Part shown: piece after piece, positions 1 through 15,000 of the stretch | How the letters are laid out: the number at the start of each line of letters is the position of its first letter | Position numbering within the stretch: the first letter of the stretch is position 1 | Source: Neodontobutis hainanensis | Taxonomy: Eukaryota; Chordata; Actinopteri; Gobiiformes; Odontobutidae | NCBI GenBank assembly: GCA_024349245.1 | Contig: JALDNG010000004.1 | Location: 1,604,001 to 1,668,000 of the forward strand | Direction of reading: 5' to 3' | Length of the DNA: 64,000 nt | Made by a program: the position numbers and the translations under genes | Notes under the pieces: model-generated | Told to the model about the DNA's origin: nothing | What the model saw: only the letters and a program-made list of their open reading frames with translations | The model's database searches: none

Positions 1-54
1 AGTCAAATTGAATGTGCACAAACAAAAAAAGTCAAGTGCAGCCTGTGGCCTTAC

Positions 55-94
55 CTGATCTGCAAGCTATATCCACGTCTTTCTCAAAGTCAGT
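55..94 (-). CDS. adgrb1: adgrb1 window exon 25: cytoplasmic tail, [13 protein letters not shown]
   Basis: A 40-nt exon encoding [13 protein letters not shown] plus one base of a Val codon. Acceptor TTTCTTCCTCAG, donor GTAAGG, phase 0 in and phase 1 out. The 13-residue motif is nearly invariant among BAI receptors. Later tail exons, with the ELMO-binding region and PDZ ligand, lie before position 1. The preceding 54 bases are intron. Confidence 0.94.
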
Positions 95-3000
95 CTGAGG
101 AAGAAAGAAATCAGTGTGAGCAGTAAAGCATGTAGGACAAAAATGAACAAACATCCGCCTAGAAGAAACAATGAAAAGCAACAAAACAAGACATTTACAA
201 AACTGGCCAACAATGTTCTTTGTTAGAGCTAAACAATATGATATTTTTTTTTTTATTGCAATAGGCATCACAGGTATTATTTAATTTTAGCTTTATTCCA
301 ATGAGCAATGTTTGTAAGATTTATATGAATCTACATATCTGGTCATGAAAAATAGAATAGTATACAATTATACAGACTGTCAGAGAGTATAACCCTCTGA
401 TGTACAATTAAATGATGTCACTCCAAAACAATAAAGACAAAATACATAAATTCAAGTTTGTGGATTAAAAAGAAAATTTAAAGACTCAGAAATTAGAATA
501 AAAAAATGTAAAATTCACAAGAGCCCTTTTGATCAGCTCTATTCTTCATTATCCAAGGAAGTTGTGATTATATACTGTGGAACTGGGATAAAGTAATAGT
601 AGCACTACCATGAGCTGAGCGTGGCCATTTTGGAAAGAGCCCCCTGAGTCTCCATTTGTGTCCTCCTGTCGATCCACCACACGACACTTCACTGCCTCTT
701 GAACCTGCAAGAAACCGGAGCAGAATATAAGTAGGTCCTATAGTACTGTACAGTACAGTAAATACTGTAAAAAAAACACCAGGTACTGTTAGTGATAAAG
801 TTCCCTTCATCCAGGTGCGGCCCATGATTTATTTGGAATTAAGACAAGTACAGCTGCAACCCCAAAAACAGTGAACTAATGCATTTAACGTAACCCTGCT
901 AAGTATATTTATCCTATTATTATTAACCCAAAACCCATCGCTAAAAGTCGAAGAACTGCAGAGCAAGGCTTTCGCATGCCATGGAAAACTTGCCCATTCT
1001 AGACTTCAAAAACTAAATTCTGAACCTTAGGGAAGAACAGGGTAAGTTTACGAGTGACAGGAAGTACCTCTCTGCGCAGGATGCAGTGCACCATGACGAT
1101 GACGAAGCCTTCGAGTGAATCAAAGACAGCAAAGAGGATCTGGAAGAGGGCAGAGCGGCGGTCTGTGATGGCCAGGACAGCGGACATCCAGGTGAGGGCG
1201 AGGAGCGGTAACACCACACAGGAGCTCCACAGAGACGCCCTGGTGGACAGGACGGGAGCAGCAATCAAAAGCCGAACATTTAATTCGACAAAACTAAAAA
1301 CATTTCTAGCTGTTATCATGTTAACATTAGCTGGAGTTAGTTTTTGAGGTTTAGGGATAAAGTAAATTTCATCCCTTTGTTTTTTTTTAAGGCTAATGAT
1401 CATTTAGCATTTTAATATTTGACCTTGATAGCAATTAGCTCTAAAAGTATAGCGTTAGCATCCTGAAAGTCTAACCCATGCATAAATACATAACATCACA
1501 ACAAATAATTATGTTACTATCACAAACAGGAACATACATCCATTTTTTTTTTGCAAGTATATATGCTCATAGTGACATATATTTCATGCATGTATGTTTA
1601 AGATGGTTCAGTCCAACCATAGAGGATCTAGTCCCACAGGAAAGAGAGGAAGGGGGGGTCAAGGGTGAGCGGGGGGAACAAGTGAAATGAGGCTGGAAAA
1701 GGATGCAAAGACAAACAGAAAGAGGCAGAGCAAAAGAAGACAGAGAGACGAGTCTGAAGAAGTGTCACCCCTGACCTCTAACAACAGCACAGCCTGTATC
1801 GCTTATTTTGTTTCTTATAATAACTTTTTGGTTTAGAAGCATTTTGTAACACTGATTTTAAATTAAAAAAGGGAGTATTTATGAAGAACACAGGTACATT
1901 TTATTGTGTCTGTAAAGAAATGTGTGTCATAAACACTATTTAGTCTTTTAATTTTTTTGTATAACGTGTGTAAAATTTGACGTGTATTGACGTGTATTTC
2001 ACAAAAAACAGTGAGACAACTCTGCTTAATAAACTTTCGACTATTTCCTGCAAAGACATATGAGGTTGATCATTACAGTTATCACCCCTTACTGAATTTA
2101 ACACCATGTACTCTATTTATGAATACTATGTTTGTGAATAGAGCAATACTCCCTATATAAATAAATCACATTAATTACACCATTAAATATTTAAAATATC
2201 ATTCTCATATTAGGTCCATAGAAAGTCTAGATATATATTTTGAAGCAAATGCATAGCAGAGAATTCAATTTATAGGTCATAATTACACAGTGCAGCACAC
2301 GCACTAAACATGAATTCATTAAGCTTAATGGGGCTACATCTGTATTAAATGTGGAAACGTGCTGTTAGTGTGAAAGGGCATTGTCCGAATAGAAGAGGCC
2401 ATGTCCACACTAAAGTGTTGAAGATAATAAAGATCCAAAATGCCTACAGTCATATGACATACAGTATCACCAGCTGACCTTTTTTTATTTTTAAAAAACT
2501 GGTAGTTTGGCTTTTAGACATTACAACACTACATTTGACTTGTTCTCAAAAGTATTTTCGTTAATTGGATGCTTTATTTATCTCACCAAAACTCCTGAGC
2601 AAAACATGCATTTAAAATAAAAATGTATAATTGTATTAGAGGTGACTTGACGCACTGTTGGTAAAGTTCTCTGTGATTATTTTCTTAACATTGTAAGACA
2701 AAAAAAACATCTAAGTTAAGAGCTCTCTGAGAACCCTTGGAATCTTGACTGCTCTATTCTAATCTATGTATAACACACACTGTTATTTCTATGTCAATGC
2801 ACTACAGTGTCATGAATAACACACACAGGTTAAACCTCAAGAGTCTTATCCTGAGAGAACTCCTCCCTGGCATTTCCACAGGGAGAGAAAACATGACAAA
2901 GGAATGAGGAAAGAGACCAATCAAGTGAAGGACAGGAAAGAAAAGGAGAGATAGGAGGCAAGAAGAGTTAAGGAAAAATAATTAGCGGGACTAACATGGC

Positions 3001-6000
3001 GTTACTGGTAGCTGTGGTGGAAACGTCAGCCGAAGAGATAACTCCGCACTTGGCACATTTGAGCGTCATATTGTACAGTGGCACTGTCATCTGACTGCAA
3101 AGTCAAATTAACACGCTGTAACATACACAAACAGATACAAATGCACCTACACACAGACTCGCAGAGAGCACTCACGCACACAACAGGGTCACAGCGGTCT
3201 CATACTGTCTCTCTCTCAGGGCTACGGGCCAATCACAGGCTTCAGAGGGGGTTTGTGTAACAAGGGGGCGGGGCCTAAGGTTCAAAAAATCTAAGTGTGT
3301 TGGCATGGAAGAACTAAGGCTTTATAGTTAGGCGCAAACATGGTTGGTACAACTTAAAAGTCCAGTTAACACAACACAAAAGAAGAAACTGCCTTTACTC
3401 TTATCGTTTTTGGATACTTATTTGGGAAGGCAGGAAACAGTGCTGAAACGTGTACAGTGTCCACACAGTAAAGCCTAGTTCTAGTTGGGGATCAATCTCT
3501 GGAAACGTCTAAATTTGAGTCCACAGTGACATGCCTCCAGCGATCATCTTCAGTAACAACGGTTTTCATGTTAGTTACGTTCATTCATTGGTTTTAAGCA
3601 ACAAAAGGACAGTAGACAAACAAACTGCTCTATTTTAAATAAAGCTTTGTTAAAGATGCTAATAATGCCTGAACTGAATGTTATTCTGACAAGAGGATAA
3701 ACATATATTTTCTGTAATGCAATGCATGTACTGTAATGTATTTGAACCAGACGCACATTTGACATGAAATTTGGCATCGTCAAACTGCCTCATATTAGTG
3801 AATGTTGCCAATGTTGATGCAAAATGTGTCATACATAATCTGCTGCTCTACTGGAGCCTCTCTAATGTGTGACCACTCTGTTTATAGTTGTTGGATTCCC
3901 TCTGGAACGAACTATTAAAACTATTACACCATTCACTGCACTGACATTTCTGTGTAAATGAATGAAACAGATTGGGATTTCTTCCTTCTTTTCTACACTG
4001 TGAGCCATAGATTAATATAAATAATACCAAGGATCATTTGTGGCAAAAAACATCCTATGAACAAAGTAAAAAAATCTCACACAAATCAATAACACGTCTT
4101 TTGTTTAAAAAAAAAAAAGTCTATTATATCTATTAAAACATCTGACTGATGTCTTAACATCATATTCACTATTGAATTCTCGGTTTCCCTGAGCAATAGC
4201 CTTTAGAGTATTTCATTTTATAGTGGAGATATTCGATTTGAGCTGCCCTATTGTCTGCAAACAGACAAATAGATACATTACATCATTAAAGACTTTCAGT
4301 TTTTTCAATGAGTCCAAAGAGCAACAGATTATTTCCAAGAATGAACACAAACAAACTCTACCTAACCCTGGAATGCTCTCAGTCTCTGAAGCATTTATAA
4401 CTGAATGTACTGATATTGACAAGTAATAACAAACTCATCTGTTACCGTATGGCCTCGCGCTAAACAACAATTAAAGCTTAAGCGCTAAGGGAATCGATTT
4501 TTGTAGCCCCTGGACGCCCGGATTAAAAATCACATAATGGTAGAAATTCAATTTCAAGTAAAAGGGCAATACGACCGTTAAATGTAGGCTGCGGGCAGTG
4601 ATATTAAAAAGCAATCAACACTTTTGGAAATACAATATAATTTCCCAGACTTACCAATCACATAGAAAAAGATGAATGGTTGTATGTTACACAAAAAAAA
4701 ACACAGAAAACAATCTCATAAGTCGGATCCAATTGTGTCTTGAATCTGTTTGAACCTCACTGAACTTAACAAGAAAGTGTTGTAGACTGTGTTTTCTTTA
4801 TGCTTCACAATAACATCACGTTCTAAAAAAAAGTGTGAAGTGGAAGGACTGCAACTTTTATCACCCGTGCATAAAATTAACTTCTATTTAAAGGTTCTGC
4901 TTCTGGAATAATGTTTTTTTGGATGTACTACATTTATTGTATTTTAATAGAATAGTTTATTTATATTTGTAAATGCGTGTTCTTTATGAGTTACTTTCAT
5001 ATAAATAATTCATTCCTTACTGTAAATAGCTGTGAGCACACTTCTAGTTCAGAGATAATACCAACATCAGAGACAAAACGTTTTACTGTTTTAAATTGGG
5101 ATAGAGAGATAAAGCTTTTAGATTCAAAACACTGCTTCGATGTCCTTTTATAATTGTGGTCCACAGAGTATATTTACACAATATATATATGTCACTGAGA
5201 AATTGCCCACATGTGGGTTTAGACATAGGCCACACTGAGAAACTTAAACTGGGGAGTGCAATGTTCTGGAGTTGTATAAATAAACAGTAGGAAAAGAAGA
5301 GGGTGTAAATAAAAACATATAGCCTTTTGCAAAGTACTGGACTATCTCTATCCTAAAAAGAAAAAAAAAAGAAAAACGATCCTATATGTTCTGTAACTTT
5401 GACTGCCCCAGTGCAAAAACTAAAGTCTCGCCCAAGCTCTTTTCTTATTGGCTAAATATTCAAACCTGGGCACATTATGTGACTTCTGCACCGGGTTCAT
5501 CTGTGCCCTTATTCAATCTTAAAAACACTGATTGAACTCCATTAGTCCATTTACAGAGCAGAGGACAAAACTACTCTACCAGGCTGCTGCTTTAAACAAT
5601 CTGACTTTCTATTGTTTGTGACCTTATTTTTTTAATGAACAAAAAAAGTACCAAGCTAGTAGAGAAAAGCTTGATAGATTTAAATGTTTTCTTTACTTAC
5701 TCTTTATAATGTTGACTGATTGACTGTGTTTGAATGGAAGTGGCTGGAAATGCATGTCCCATTTTGATGTTCTCACTGGATCAGACTGTGGTTTGGTTTG
5801 GAATGAGGTTTAGCCGTGAGAGAACACTCTGAGACGTGGGCTAACCTGCCACTGCACAGGCTGCTGGGAGCTTAATTAAATACTAGACAAATTAATTACC
5901 TTCATTTGGCATGTTTTCCATTTAAACTCACTTACATTAGAGGTTAGTGGTTTGAATGTGGGCAGCAAAGGGCAATTGACTGCTTTAATAATTTTATGTT

Positions 6001-9000
6001 TGCATTTATCTAGTGCTTTTTTGTAACCTTCTCTGGCACACAAAGGGCTTTACATGATGCTTCCATTCACCCCATTCATACGTGTTCACACCTGAGGCAG
6101 ACAGAGAGGGGGAGGGGGGGGTCTGCCATACACACTGCACACCGCTCGCAGCCTTCTCCGACAACCACCAAACTCTCCTCTACAATCACACACATTCACC
6201 AGAGCTGGGGCACTGGAAGCAAGGAGGGTCAAGTGTCTTGCCCAAGGACGGGAATTGAACCACCAACTTTCCAGAGATAGTACAACCACTCTTCCACCTG
6301 AGACACTGCGCCCAGGAGAAAGAATAAAAATACAACCAGCAACTTCAGTAACTTACATTGTTATATATACTGTACATACAGGATATTGTCATTTGTCCAT
6401 AAATACAGTAAACATAGAACAGGTTTGCTGAATCGAATGCTGATTGAGTTGGAAAAAAACATGTTCAGAGTAAAGCGTGTGTAGTAAGTGAGAAAAAAAG
6501 AAAAAAAAAAGAAAAAAAAAAAAAGTATGACTTATTTTGAAGAGCTTGCCTTAAAAGAGCACCATTGTGATTGTAGTTAATACAAACTCAGTCCAGAGGC
6601 AGTAACCGCATAACAGTAGTGCTTAACAGAAAACTCTTTTTTTTTTATCTAAATTCTAAAATATGAGAGCGGACAAATCCTTTTCTGCCAAACTGGAAAA
6701 TTGATCACAGTCACCATTACATCAGATTGTCTTCTCACTTCTGGTGCCATTAGACAGAAGATGTTGTGGCAGCATTTGTAAGTTGTCACATGCACTACAT
6801 TTGGTTGCATTGCCATTTCAACACAATAATTTGATTCAAGCTTTGTTCCTAATCGTGCCCAGTAAAGGGTCAAGTGTTTCAAACCATAAAACTGACAAGC
6901 GTAACACATGTTTTATCTGAAGCTTGAAATCAGAAAGAAGCCACTTGACACAGTTGTAGTTTTGTTCTTCACAAAAGTCGAACTCACACTAGAGTATTTC
7001 ACCGTAAGAAACACTGTGATTGATGTGATAACAAGCAATCAGACTAATCATAAGGTTCACACTCTAAAATGGACCACCAAACCAGAAGCAAGACAAACAT
7101 AACACTTCAACCACTTACACGTGTACTACAACCCGTTAACCCCCTGAGGCTTGAACAGAACTAATCCCAGATAAGACCAAACACAACTCTAACGAACGGA
7201 AAAAAACCTATACTAATAAAAAAATAAATAAATCCATGTACCTCGTGGCATTTGAGAAGTAAAATTATCACCTCCATACTGACACTGATATGATATTACA
7301 GCACGCTTCGCAGATGACACAAAACAAAATTAACCTTGTTACAGAATAATAACCTTTAGAATGAAGCTAATTACTGCCACACTACAACTCTCTGCTGTTT
7401 CATTTGCAGTGTACACATTAAAGAAACCGAAGAAGCAGCATTGTTTATGATATTGATGGATGTATATAATTTCATGTTGTTATTAAACAGCAGGCGTCTT
7501 CAAGTTTAATTAAACTAGACATACATTAATCTTAGTTTTAGGATTAACACTAAAATGTTTTAATCCTAGTTTAGTGTTACATTTGTTTTAACTGTGTAAG
7601 GAATTAAGAAAATATAACAGTAATAAAATTTTATATGTGATTTAAAGAGGCAAAGGGGAATTAGATAAAAGGCCTCTAAAATATTGGATTTAGAACAGAT
7701 CAAGTTGGAAAACCCTCTAAAACAGTGTATGACAAGTCTCCCTGATAAATTTGGCAGTAATATAGAGACAAGTTGGCGTCCACTGTCCATATATTATAAC
7801 AACATTAAGGTAAGAGAACAAATGTTCACCGTATCTTCATTTGTGGTTAGGCCTGTTTAGAAACCATAGTGCTTCGGTGGAAACCTTTTACACAAGATTT
7901 GACTTCAGAGCACAGTGGTAAGGTATGGACTGGGTTGGTATGGCATGGTTTTATAGAGCAACCCTTAACATGGCTGGCATTTTTACTGTGGTTTGGTCAG
8001 GAAAGCAGTGTCTGCAACTCAAACAGCAAAACATGGAAGTGCCATACATACATATTGAGATACTGTTCATATTTAAAGTGATTTATACAGAATTCAGTGA
8101 AAGTCAATCATTCTCTGCTGAGGTGTAAGAGGAAAGAGATAGAGCTGTATCCTGCTGCAATAAACAGACTGTATTCAGAGCTTTATGTCAAGTGCTGTAG
8201 ACAACAAATGCAAAGTTTTCACTTCATTAAGGAAGAGCAACAATATGCGAACACGGTTTTAAACCAACAGAACGATAAGAAAGAGACATGTTTCATTTGA
8301 AAAAAAAAAACAAAACAATTGAGAACAGCAATAGACTAGCAGGTTAAGCTTCATCTTTAAGAAGATGGACAACACTTACAAAACCAAAAGGAGGTGTTAC
8401 CAAAGTAATGTGCTATGAAATGCTTATTTGGAACACTTTGACAAGTTAACAGACCTCTAATGCCCTGACACGTACCGGTCTAGTGAAACCGGCCTAATGG
8501 CAGCACTCACACACAACCATCACACACTTTCAAAAGTCATTCGCGTTAATAGAAATACCATTGTAGCTTGTGGCATGTGTTATGTTTTAAACAGTCTAAA
8601 TGATGCTATGTTATCAGCTAACACGGCCGTTACTGGAATAGTAAGGAATAGGCAGGAATTAAAGCCAATCCCAGGCGCTATAAGAGATTAATAAGGAAGT
8701 GGGAGGGGCAGTTATTATTTTTTTACCCAATCACAGATGGCATGGGAGGGGACTTCTGGGACTGAGGTGTTCCTGTTTGGAGAGCCCTGAGTGAGAGAGA
8801 GGGGATTCTGTGCAAACTCAAACGTGACATTTCAGACAGCAAAAACAGTTGAACAGAGAGCTCATTAAAGAAAGCAAACTTTTTCTGTCAGAGAGAAAGA
8901 GAGAAAGAAAAAAAACAAAAACATCAGAATGCAACAACAACAATGCTAATGTAGACAGAACAGAAAGACATATGACGTAAAGGGAAGCAGGGGGAACCAG

Positions 9001-12000
9001 TTATTTTTTCGTCGACCAAAACCAAAAGGTTTAAAATTATCCCAATGAGTTGTGCATGCCTGTTTGAGGTAAACACACAGGTCAGCTGGTCATTCTTAAT
9101 ATGGTTTGGACGAGGCAGGCACAAGACTACATCTCAGTCTCTCTATGGCTTTCACAACCTCTTAACTTTTTATGATAATGATGTTTTGTGCAATATTTAA
9201 ATTTAATTAGGTTTTCTTTCTTCCTTTCATTCATTAAAACTTCTTTGCAGTGTTGATGACGCACCAATACAGCAGTGTTGCTCCAGTTAATGGACAACAT
9301 ATTAATCAGAATTCTTTTATTTCATTTTTTAAACACATTTATTTAAAAGTATTACATTATAATAAATATAGGCTGTTTTTCTAATGTAAGTCTTCTTAAT
9401 CCGATGACCTAATCATTTCTATTAAATCAATGGCCAGCAAAAAGGACCCCAAGCAGAAACCGAAGTCCCAATACTTGTCCTACAAATGACAATAAAACAT
9501 TTGTTTGTATAATTGATATGCATGGATTCTTTGTGCATTAAGTTCAGTGTGTGTGAGGAGCCCAAGTCTGTCCTTTGAGAAGAACATTACTGTTTATTTG
9601 AATGACGTTGTTTTCTTTCGGGACCATCTTCTAGCATTAGTTTCTATCTGTCGTACATGTGTTGTCACATCGCTGGAAATAAATATGACCTCTCAAAATC
9701 CCTGCTTCCTTTTAGAAAAAAAATAATCAAAACAGGAGAAACAGACACAGATGGATTTACAGAACTTCACATCAATAGCGACACCTGAAAACAAAACAAA
9801 ACAAAACAAAAAAAGCAGCTGGAGGAAAATGCAACACGTTTGAAACTTAAAAACAAAGCAATGAGGTGTGTCATCTTGCTCAGTCAGTGCAGGACCGATA
9901 ACCAGCAGTCTGTCCATCGTAAAACATTTATTACAGCACTTTGCATTTTTACTTTGACCAATTTGATGATTTATATTGGCATTTGGCATCGGTGTATTGC
10001 TTATTTTAATATTTATTCCTGATTATAACCCATAAAAGGTTGAATTATTATATAAGGCTGGTTATCGATCACTGTTTTAAAAGGATGAGTGATATAAAGC
10101 CTACCCCGCCCTCTCCTTTAGTTTCATATCAGTAATGCCGTCTTTGGACACCAGTTTGTTAAAAACGAGAATCCCAATAACCATGTTCACCTGCAAAACA
10201 AGAGACCCAGAGTTAAACCAGAGCAGAAATACTTCTATTTAAAAACATCAATGAACAATAATCACTAATCCTATGATAAATGTTGACTAGGATCAGGAAA
10301 CGTATTAAATATCATACATTTGTTTTCCCTACTCTAGCTGCACTGTATGCTTTCAACTGTAAATGTTAAAATGTATTGTAAAAGAAAGTGACAAAGCTTT
10401 CAAAAGGCTGAATAGCTAACATAATTTCAGTTTGCAGAGCATTTTTCTGAGCTCAGAAATCACAGACAGTGGGTGGGGGATCCTTTGGCAATTGGTAAAT
10501 ACTATAATTTGCTTTAAAGAATTCTCTCTCCAAAAATGTCTTGTCGGAGCCTCTGTGATGGTGTTCAGAGTGGGCCGGTCCACAACAGTGGCTGCCAAAC
10601 GGAGCTGAAGCTCTTTATTAGCGAGTCAGCTTGTGAAAGGAGCCCAAAAAAACAAGCTGTTTACTTGTTGTTGGTGGGAGAAAAACAGTAGCTAATGGAC
10701 AAGGCGACAGAAACAGGGACACAGTGTTAAGACAAGGCTTTTAGTTCTGATTTAGGCCAATTATCAGGGGAGTTTCTGTAACATTTTCATTTATGAATAT
10801 GTATCTTCATACGGATACAATTTAAAATATAGCTGCAAGCAGCCATGACGGGGCCAAGCACTAGGCCGGCATTCAATCTCATGCCGACATAGCCGGCAGC
10901 ATCAGACCAATGGCAGTAAGCATATAAAGACATTTCAATAAGACTTCAGTCTAAATGGCTGAAAAATCATCAATACGGTCTTTAGCACTTTGATTGAATG
11001 GTTTATCACGGTCGACCAGTAACCAAACTGATGTGTAAAACAACTAGAGTGCTCAAACTCTGCAGGCAGACTCAATGTGTTGATGGCCGGCAGCATCAGA
11101 CCAATGGCAGTAAGCAGTTAAAGACATTTTAATAAGACTTCAATCTAAATGGCTGAAAAATCATCAATACGGTCTTTAGCACTTTGATTGAATGGTTTAT
11201 CATGTCCAATCCAGAGGCAGCGCAGTAACCAAACTGATGTGTGAAACAACTAAGGTCCTCAAACTCAGCAGGCAGACTCAAGTCATGGTTGACATAACAC
11301 GTACTAAGTTTGGTTAGAAAATATTAAAGCATTGCAGAGATATAGCCTGACTTTTATTTTTGTGCGCACTAAGTTGATTTCATTTGCGCAGTATTCGACA
11401 ACGGTTTGACGAATCAACTTTCTTTTAATAACTTTTTGTCATCATAGTCTGAAGAAGATCTGGTTCAATTTTGGTAAAAATCGGACAAACGGTGTGGGAG
11501 AAGTTCGAAAAAGTAGGTTTTTAAAGAAAGACAACATGGCAAACAGGATGTTTGTCCGAATAGGACATATTTGGTATCTGTGCTCTCGGCTTGATCCAGT
11601 GAAAACATTAAGACCATTTGTTTTACAATAGGTTAACGTAATAAAAAGTTATTAGCATATTTATTGATTTGGGTTATAACTTTTGACCACAAGGTGGCGC
11701 TGCCCCAAAACTTTTTGAGTACCTTCAGGGCTTGGTCCCGAAGACACATACCAAGTTTCATAATGATGCAGCAATGCGTTCAAAAAATATAGCACTTTTT
11801 GACAATATTCATAATGGCCGACGCTCAAAATGGCCGATATGGGAAAATTTGGTATCGCAGGACTCGGCATGACGCACTGAATCTAAAGAGACCAGTTTTA
11901 TGATTTTTGGCAAAAGCGTTCAGAAGATATAAGCAAATAATTCACTTTTTCATATCTCCTGACCACTAGAAGGCGCTGCGCCAAAACTCTGCAGGCATCC

Positions 12001-15000
12001 TCAAATCTTAGTTGCAATAACATGTACTAAGTTTGGTGAGAATATGTTAAAGCATTGCAGAGATATAGCCTGACTTTCATTTTTATGCGCATTAAGTCAA
12101 TTTTATTTGCGCGGTATTCAAAAATGGTTTGACGAATCAACTTTCTTTTAATAACTTTTTGTCAGCATAGCCGGAAGATGATCTGGTTCAATTTTCGTGA
12201 TAATCGGACAAACGGCCTAGGAGGAGTTCGCAAAAGTACATTTTTTAGAAAATTCAAAATGGCGGAAAAACTATCATGGCGGAAAATGACGTCATAGGGT
12301 GCAATCGAATCGTCATGAGCTAAGGAATCAGAGGAAAAAAGAATTTTAATTCTAGGCCTTACGGTTCAAAAGTTATTAACATAAACATAAGTCCGACTTT
12401 GGACAGTTGGTGGCGCTAGAGGGATTAAGGTAGACACTTCAGATTTGTCAGGATGACAGCTCACACTGTCCACTTTTAGTGTACCAAATTTCACAACTTT
12501 TTAGCATACGGTTCTATGGCCTACCATAGACTCCCATGCGGAATAATAATAATAATAAGAAATCTAACGAATACAATAGGGGCTACGCACCTTCGGTGCT
12601 TGGCCCCTAAAAATTTAAAGCACGTCACATACGTTTGTTTAAACAGCATCTGTGACAGAGTGGGGCCCGGCCTGAGATACATTCTCATCAGACACAGAGA
12701 AATTATTTATTTAGCAATTATGTAAAACAAAGTGCCTTCAAATTATTAATAACAGCAGCTGTGTTGTTATAGAAGAAGCCTAGCAGCTCTCACATGACAG
12801 AAGAAGACTGTGTGGTAATATGGAGCAACAAGAAAAAGTCCTGTTAAACAATTAAATCACATAACTTCAGAGTCACTATTTAAGTTTTAAATCTTTTATA
12901 CTTTTCAGTGTTTTTGCAGTTAATTTTTAAATGTATTAATGTAATAAATGTGTATCAAATGTGTGTCTATATGTACATCTGCCTGTCTGTTTGTCTAACT
13001 TAATAGAAGGGTGCTGACTGCGATGGCATTGCATTATAACTATCTCTATCAGTTTACCACGTACAAAATTAAAGAGTAAAAAAGATGTTAAACAACATAT
13101 AACTTATATAAGGGCTGCTAAGCAAAGAAACTGAACAAATAAATGGAAAGGGAAACAACGGAGAAAAACAGTTTTTTTTCTATGCACGTAACTACAATAT
13201 CTACTAATACATTGCACAGGCATTGAAAGGGTCCAGCACAAAGACGAAAGAGAGAGAATACCAAGACTACAGCAGCAGCAGGTCCAACAAACGCATAGAG
13301 AAGCCCTCCTTCCAGAGACAGCCAGCAACTGCAGAGAAATGGAGAACCAGGAGAGAAGTTGATGAAAACAGAGGCAAAAGGGGAATGTGGAGGTTGTACA
13401 GAAGAAGGACAGGATGAGGCAAATGTTATGTGTGTTATGAGAACAGCATGGTACGTGTGAGATGAAGATGATAGATTACAGAGAGGGGTTAGGTATAATG
13501 CAAATATTGAGCAAGCCCAGAATAACATAGGAATAGATGGGAGCATAAAATAGGCCTACAAGGATTTTTACGTTATTTTTTATAGCCTCTCATGTCAACC
13601 ATTCACAGAAATTTGTACTTGCATTGTGTGTGTACAAAGACAGATGATCCTGACTGGACTCTTGAAGTGCAATATGTCATCAACTCAAACTAAGACTGGG
13701 TGAGGATTGCTTAAAAGCGTGTGGAAATAGTGATTCTTTAAGGAAATGTGCTTACTAGCTTGGTGTCCCATATCCCTTTGCTTTAGTAAATCCCACTGAG
13801 ATGGCCACGACAAGTGCAGGCAAACCTGGAGGGGAGGATAAAAATAGTTTATTAGCACGGTGACAATAAAGGCTAGCAGCATAAAGCAATATGCAGCTCA
13901 TATGTGCCTTACAAGAATAGACTGTATATACTTGAAAGGCACAGTATCAGATCTGGAATAAGAGTTAATAAAGAGTTTTTTTTATCTTTTTGTGTTGATT
14001 TGATCTAACTAGCCATTTTATTAATTATGGTCTACAATTTAAAACGATTATCAGTAATAGTCTATTCCAAATATATTCGTGTGTGCTTATTGTGTGCCAA
14101 ATTGCGTCAGTGTTTTGTTGTTTCTTTTTATTGTGCACTTGGAAAAGCAAAGGAACAGAGCTAAAGACCCACCCCAGCCGAGACACAGGAAACGTTTGCG
14201 TATGATGCGGTTTCTTAGCCGCCCGGTCACTGCCATGTACGACTGCCACGCCTCAGTAAGGACCCAACAGAACGATGACAAGAAGAAAAAATGAAGAAAA
14301 GCAGCAATCAACGTGCACAGAATCTGAAAGAGGAAAAGAAAAAAAAACTCATAAAGACATGATAAGAAGGTTTACCTTGAGGCAGTGTTTCTGATTGGAT
14401 CTTACCTTGTTCCGCGTCTGTGTCTGTCCAATTAGAATAAGGGCATTCGAGGAGATGATGGAGAGGCAGAAGTTAATGAGGATGACCGAGCGTTCCGATC
14501 GAATGTACCTAAAGGGAAATCACAGGACAGACCTAAGCAACATGACTCAAGCTTTTTATTACAACCATAAGATCCTTATTAATGCTTATTATTACTGTTA
14601 CTGTTCTTAATGTATAACTATTTTTGGTGCATATAATCTAATTAAAAGCACTGTTGATACGTTTTTGTAATGGCCATTCTATATTGTGTTCGATATTCTA
14701 GACTGTGTTAGAATGAGTATTAATATGCAAAATAGATATTGTTTTTCAACTTGGCGACATCGTGGCAGAGTGGTTAGCACTCCTGCCTCACAATAAGAAG
14801 GTCCTGGGTTTGATCCCCGGCCAGGGTGTTATAAGAATTTTCTATGTCCTTATATTTAAGCAGAGAGACACATAGACAGAGCACTCTAACCCTTATAAGA
14901 ATAAAAATGATTATTTTTCTGTGTCTGCGTAGGTTTCCTCTAAAGACATGTACGATTCTCCCACGTAGCCTGGCACAGCCTAATGTGACCCATTCACCCA

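Noticed and set aside
1054..1347. Plus-strand open frame of 97 codons
   Set aside because: Antisense shadow of the TM6/7 exon on the minus strand, whose translation is a clear BAI1 match.
10827..12611. Helitron interpretation of the 1.8 kb repeat
   Set aside because: There is a hairpin followed by CTAA, but no TC start, the hairpin abuts the end instead of lying about 10 bases inside, and there is an apparent 8-bp target duplication, which Helitrons do not make.
14761..14825. tRNA-like sequence with A and B boxes
   Set aside because: The boxes are the head of a SINE with body and LINE-like tail; no complete cloverleaf or CCA-proximal stem can be drawn. The same holds for the heads at 6251-6314, 55578-55600 and 60350-60410.
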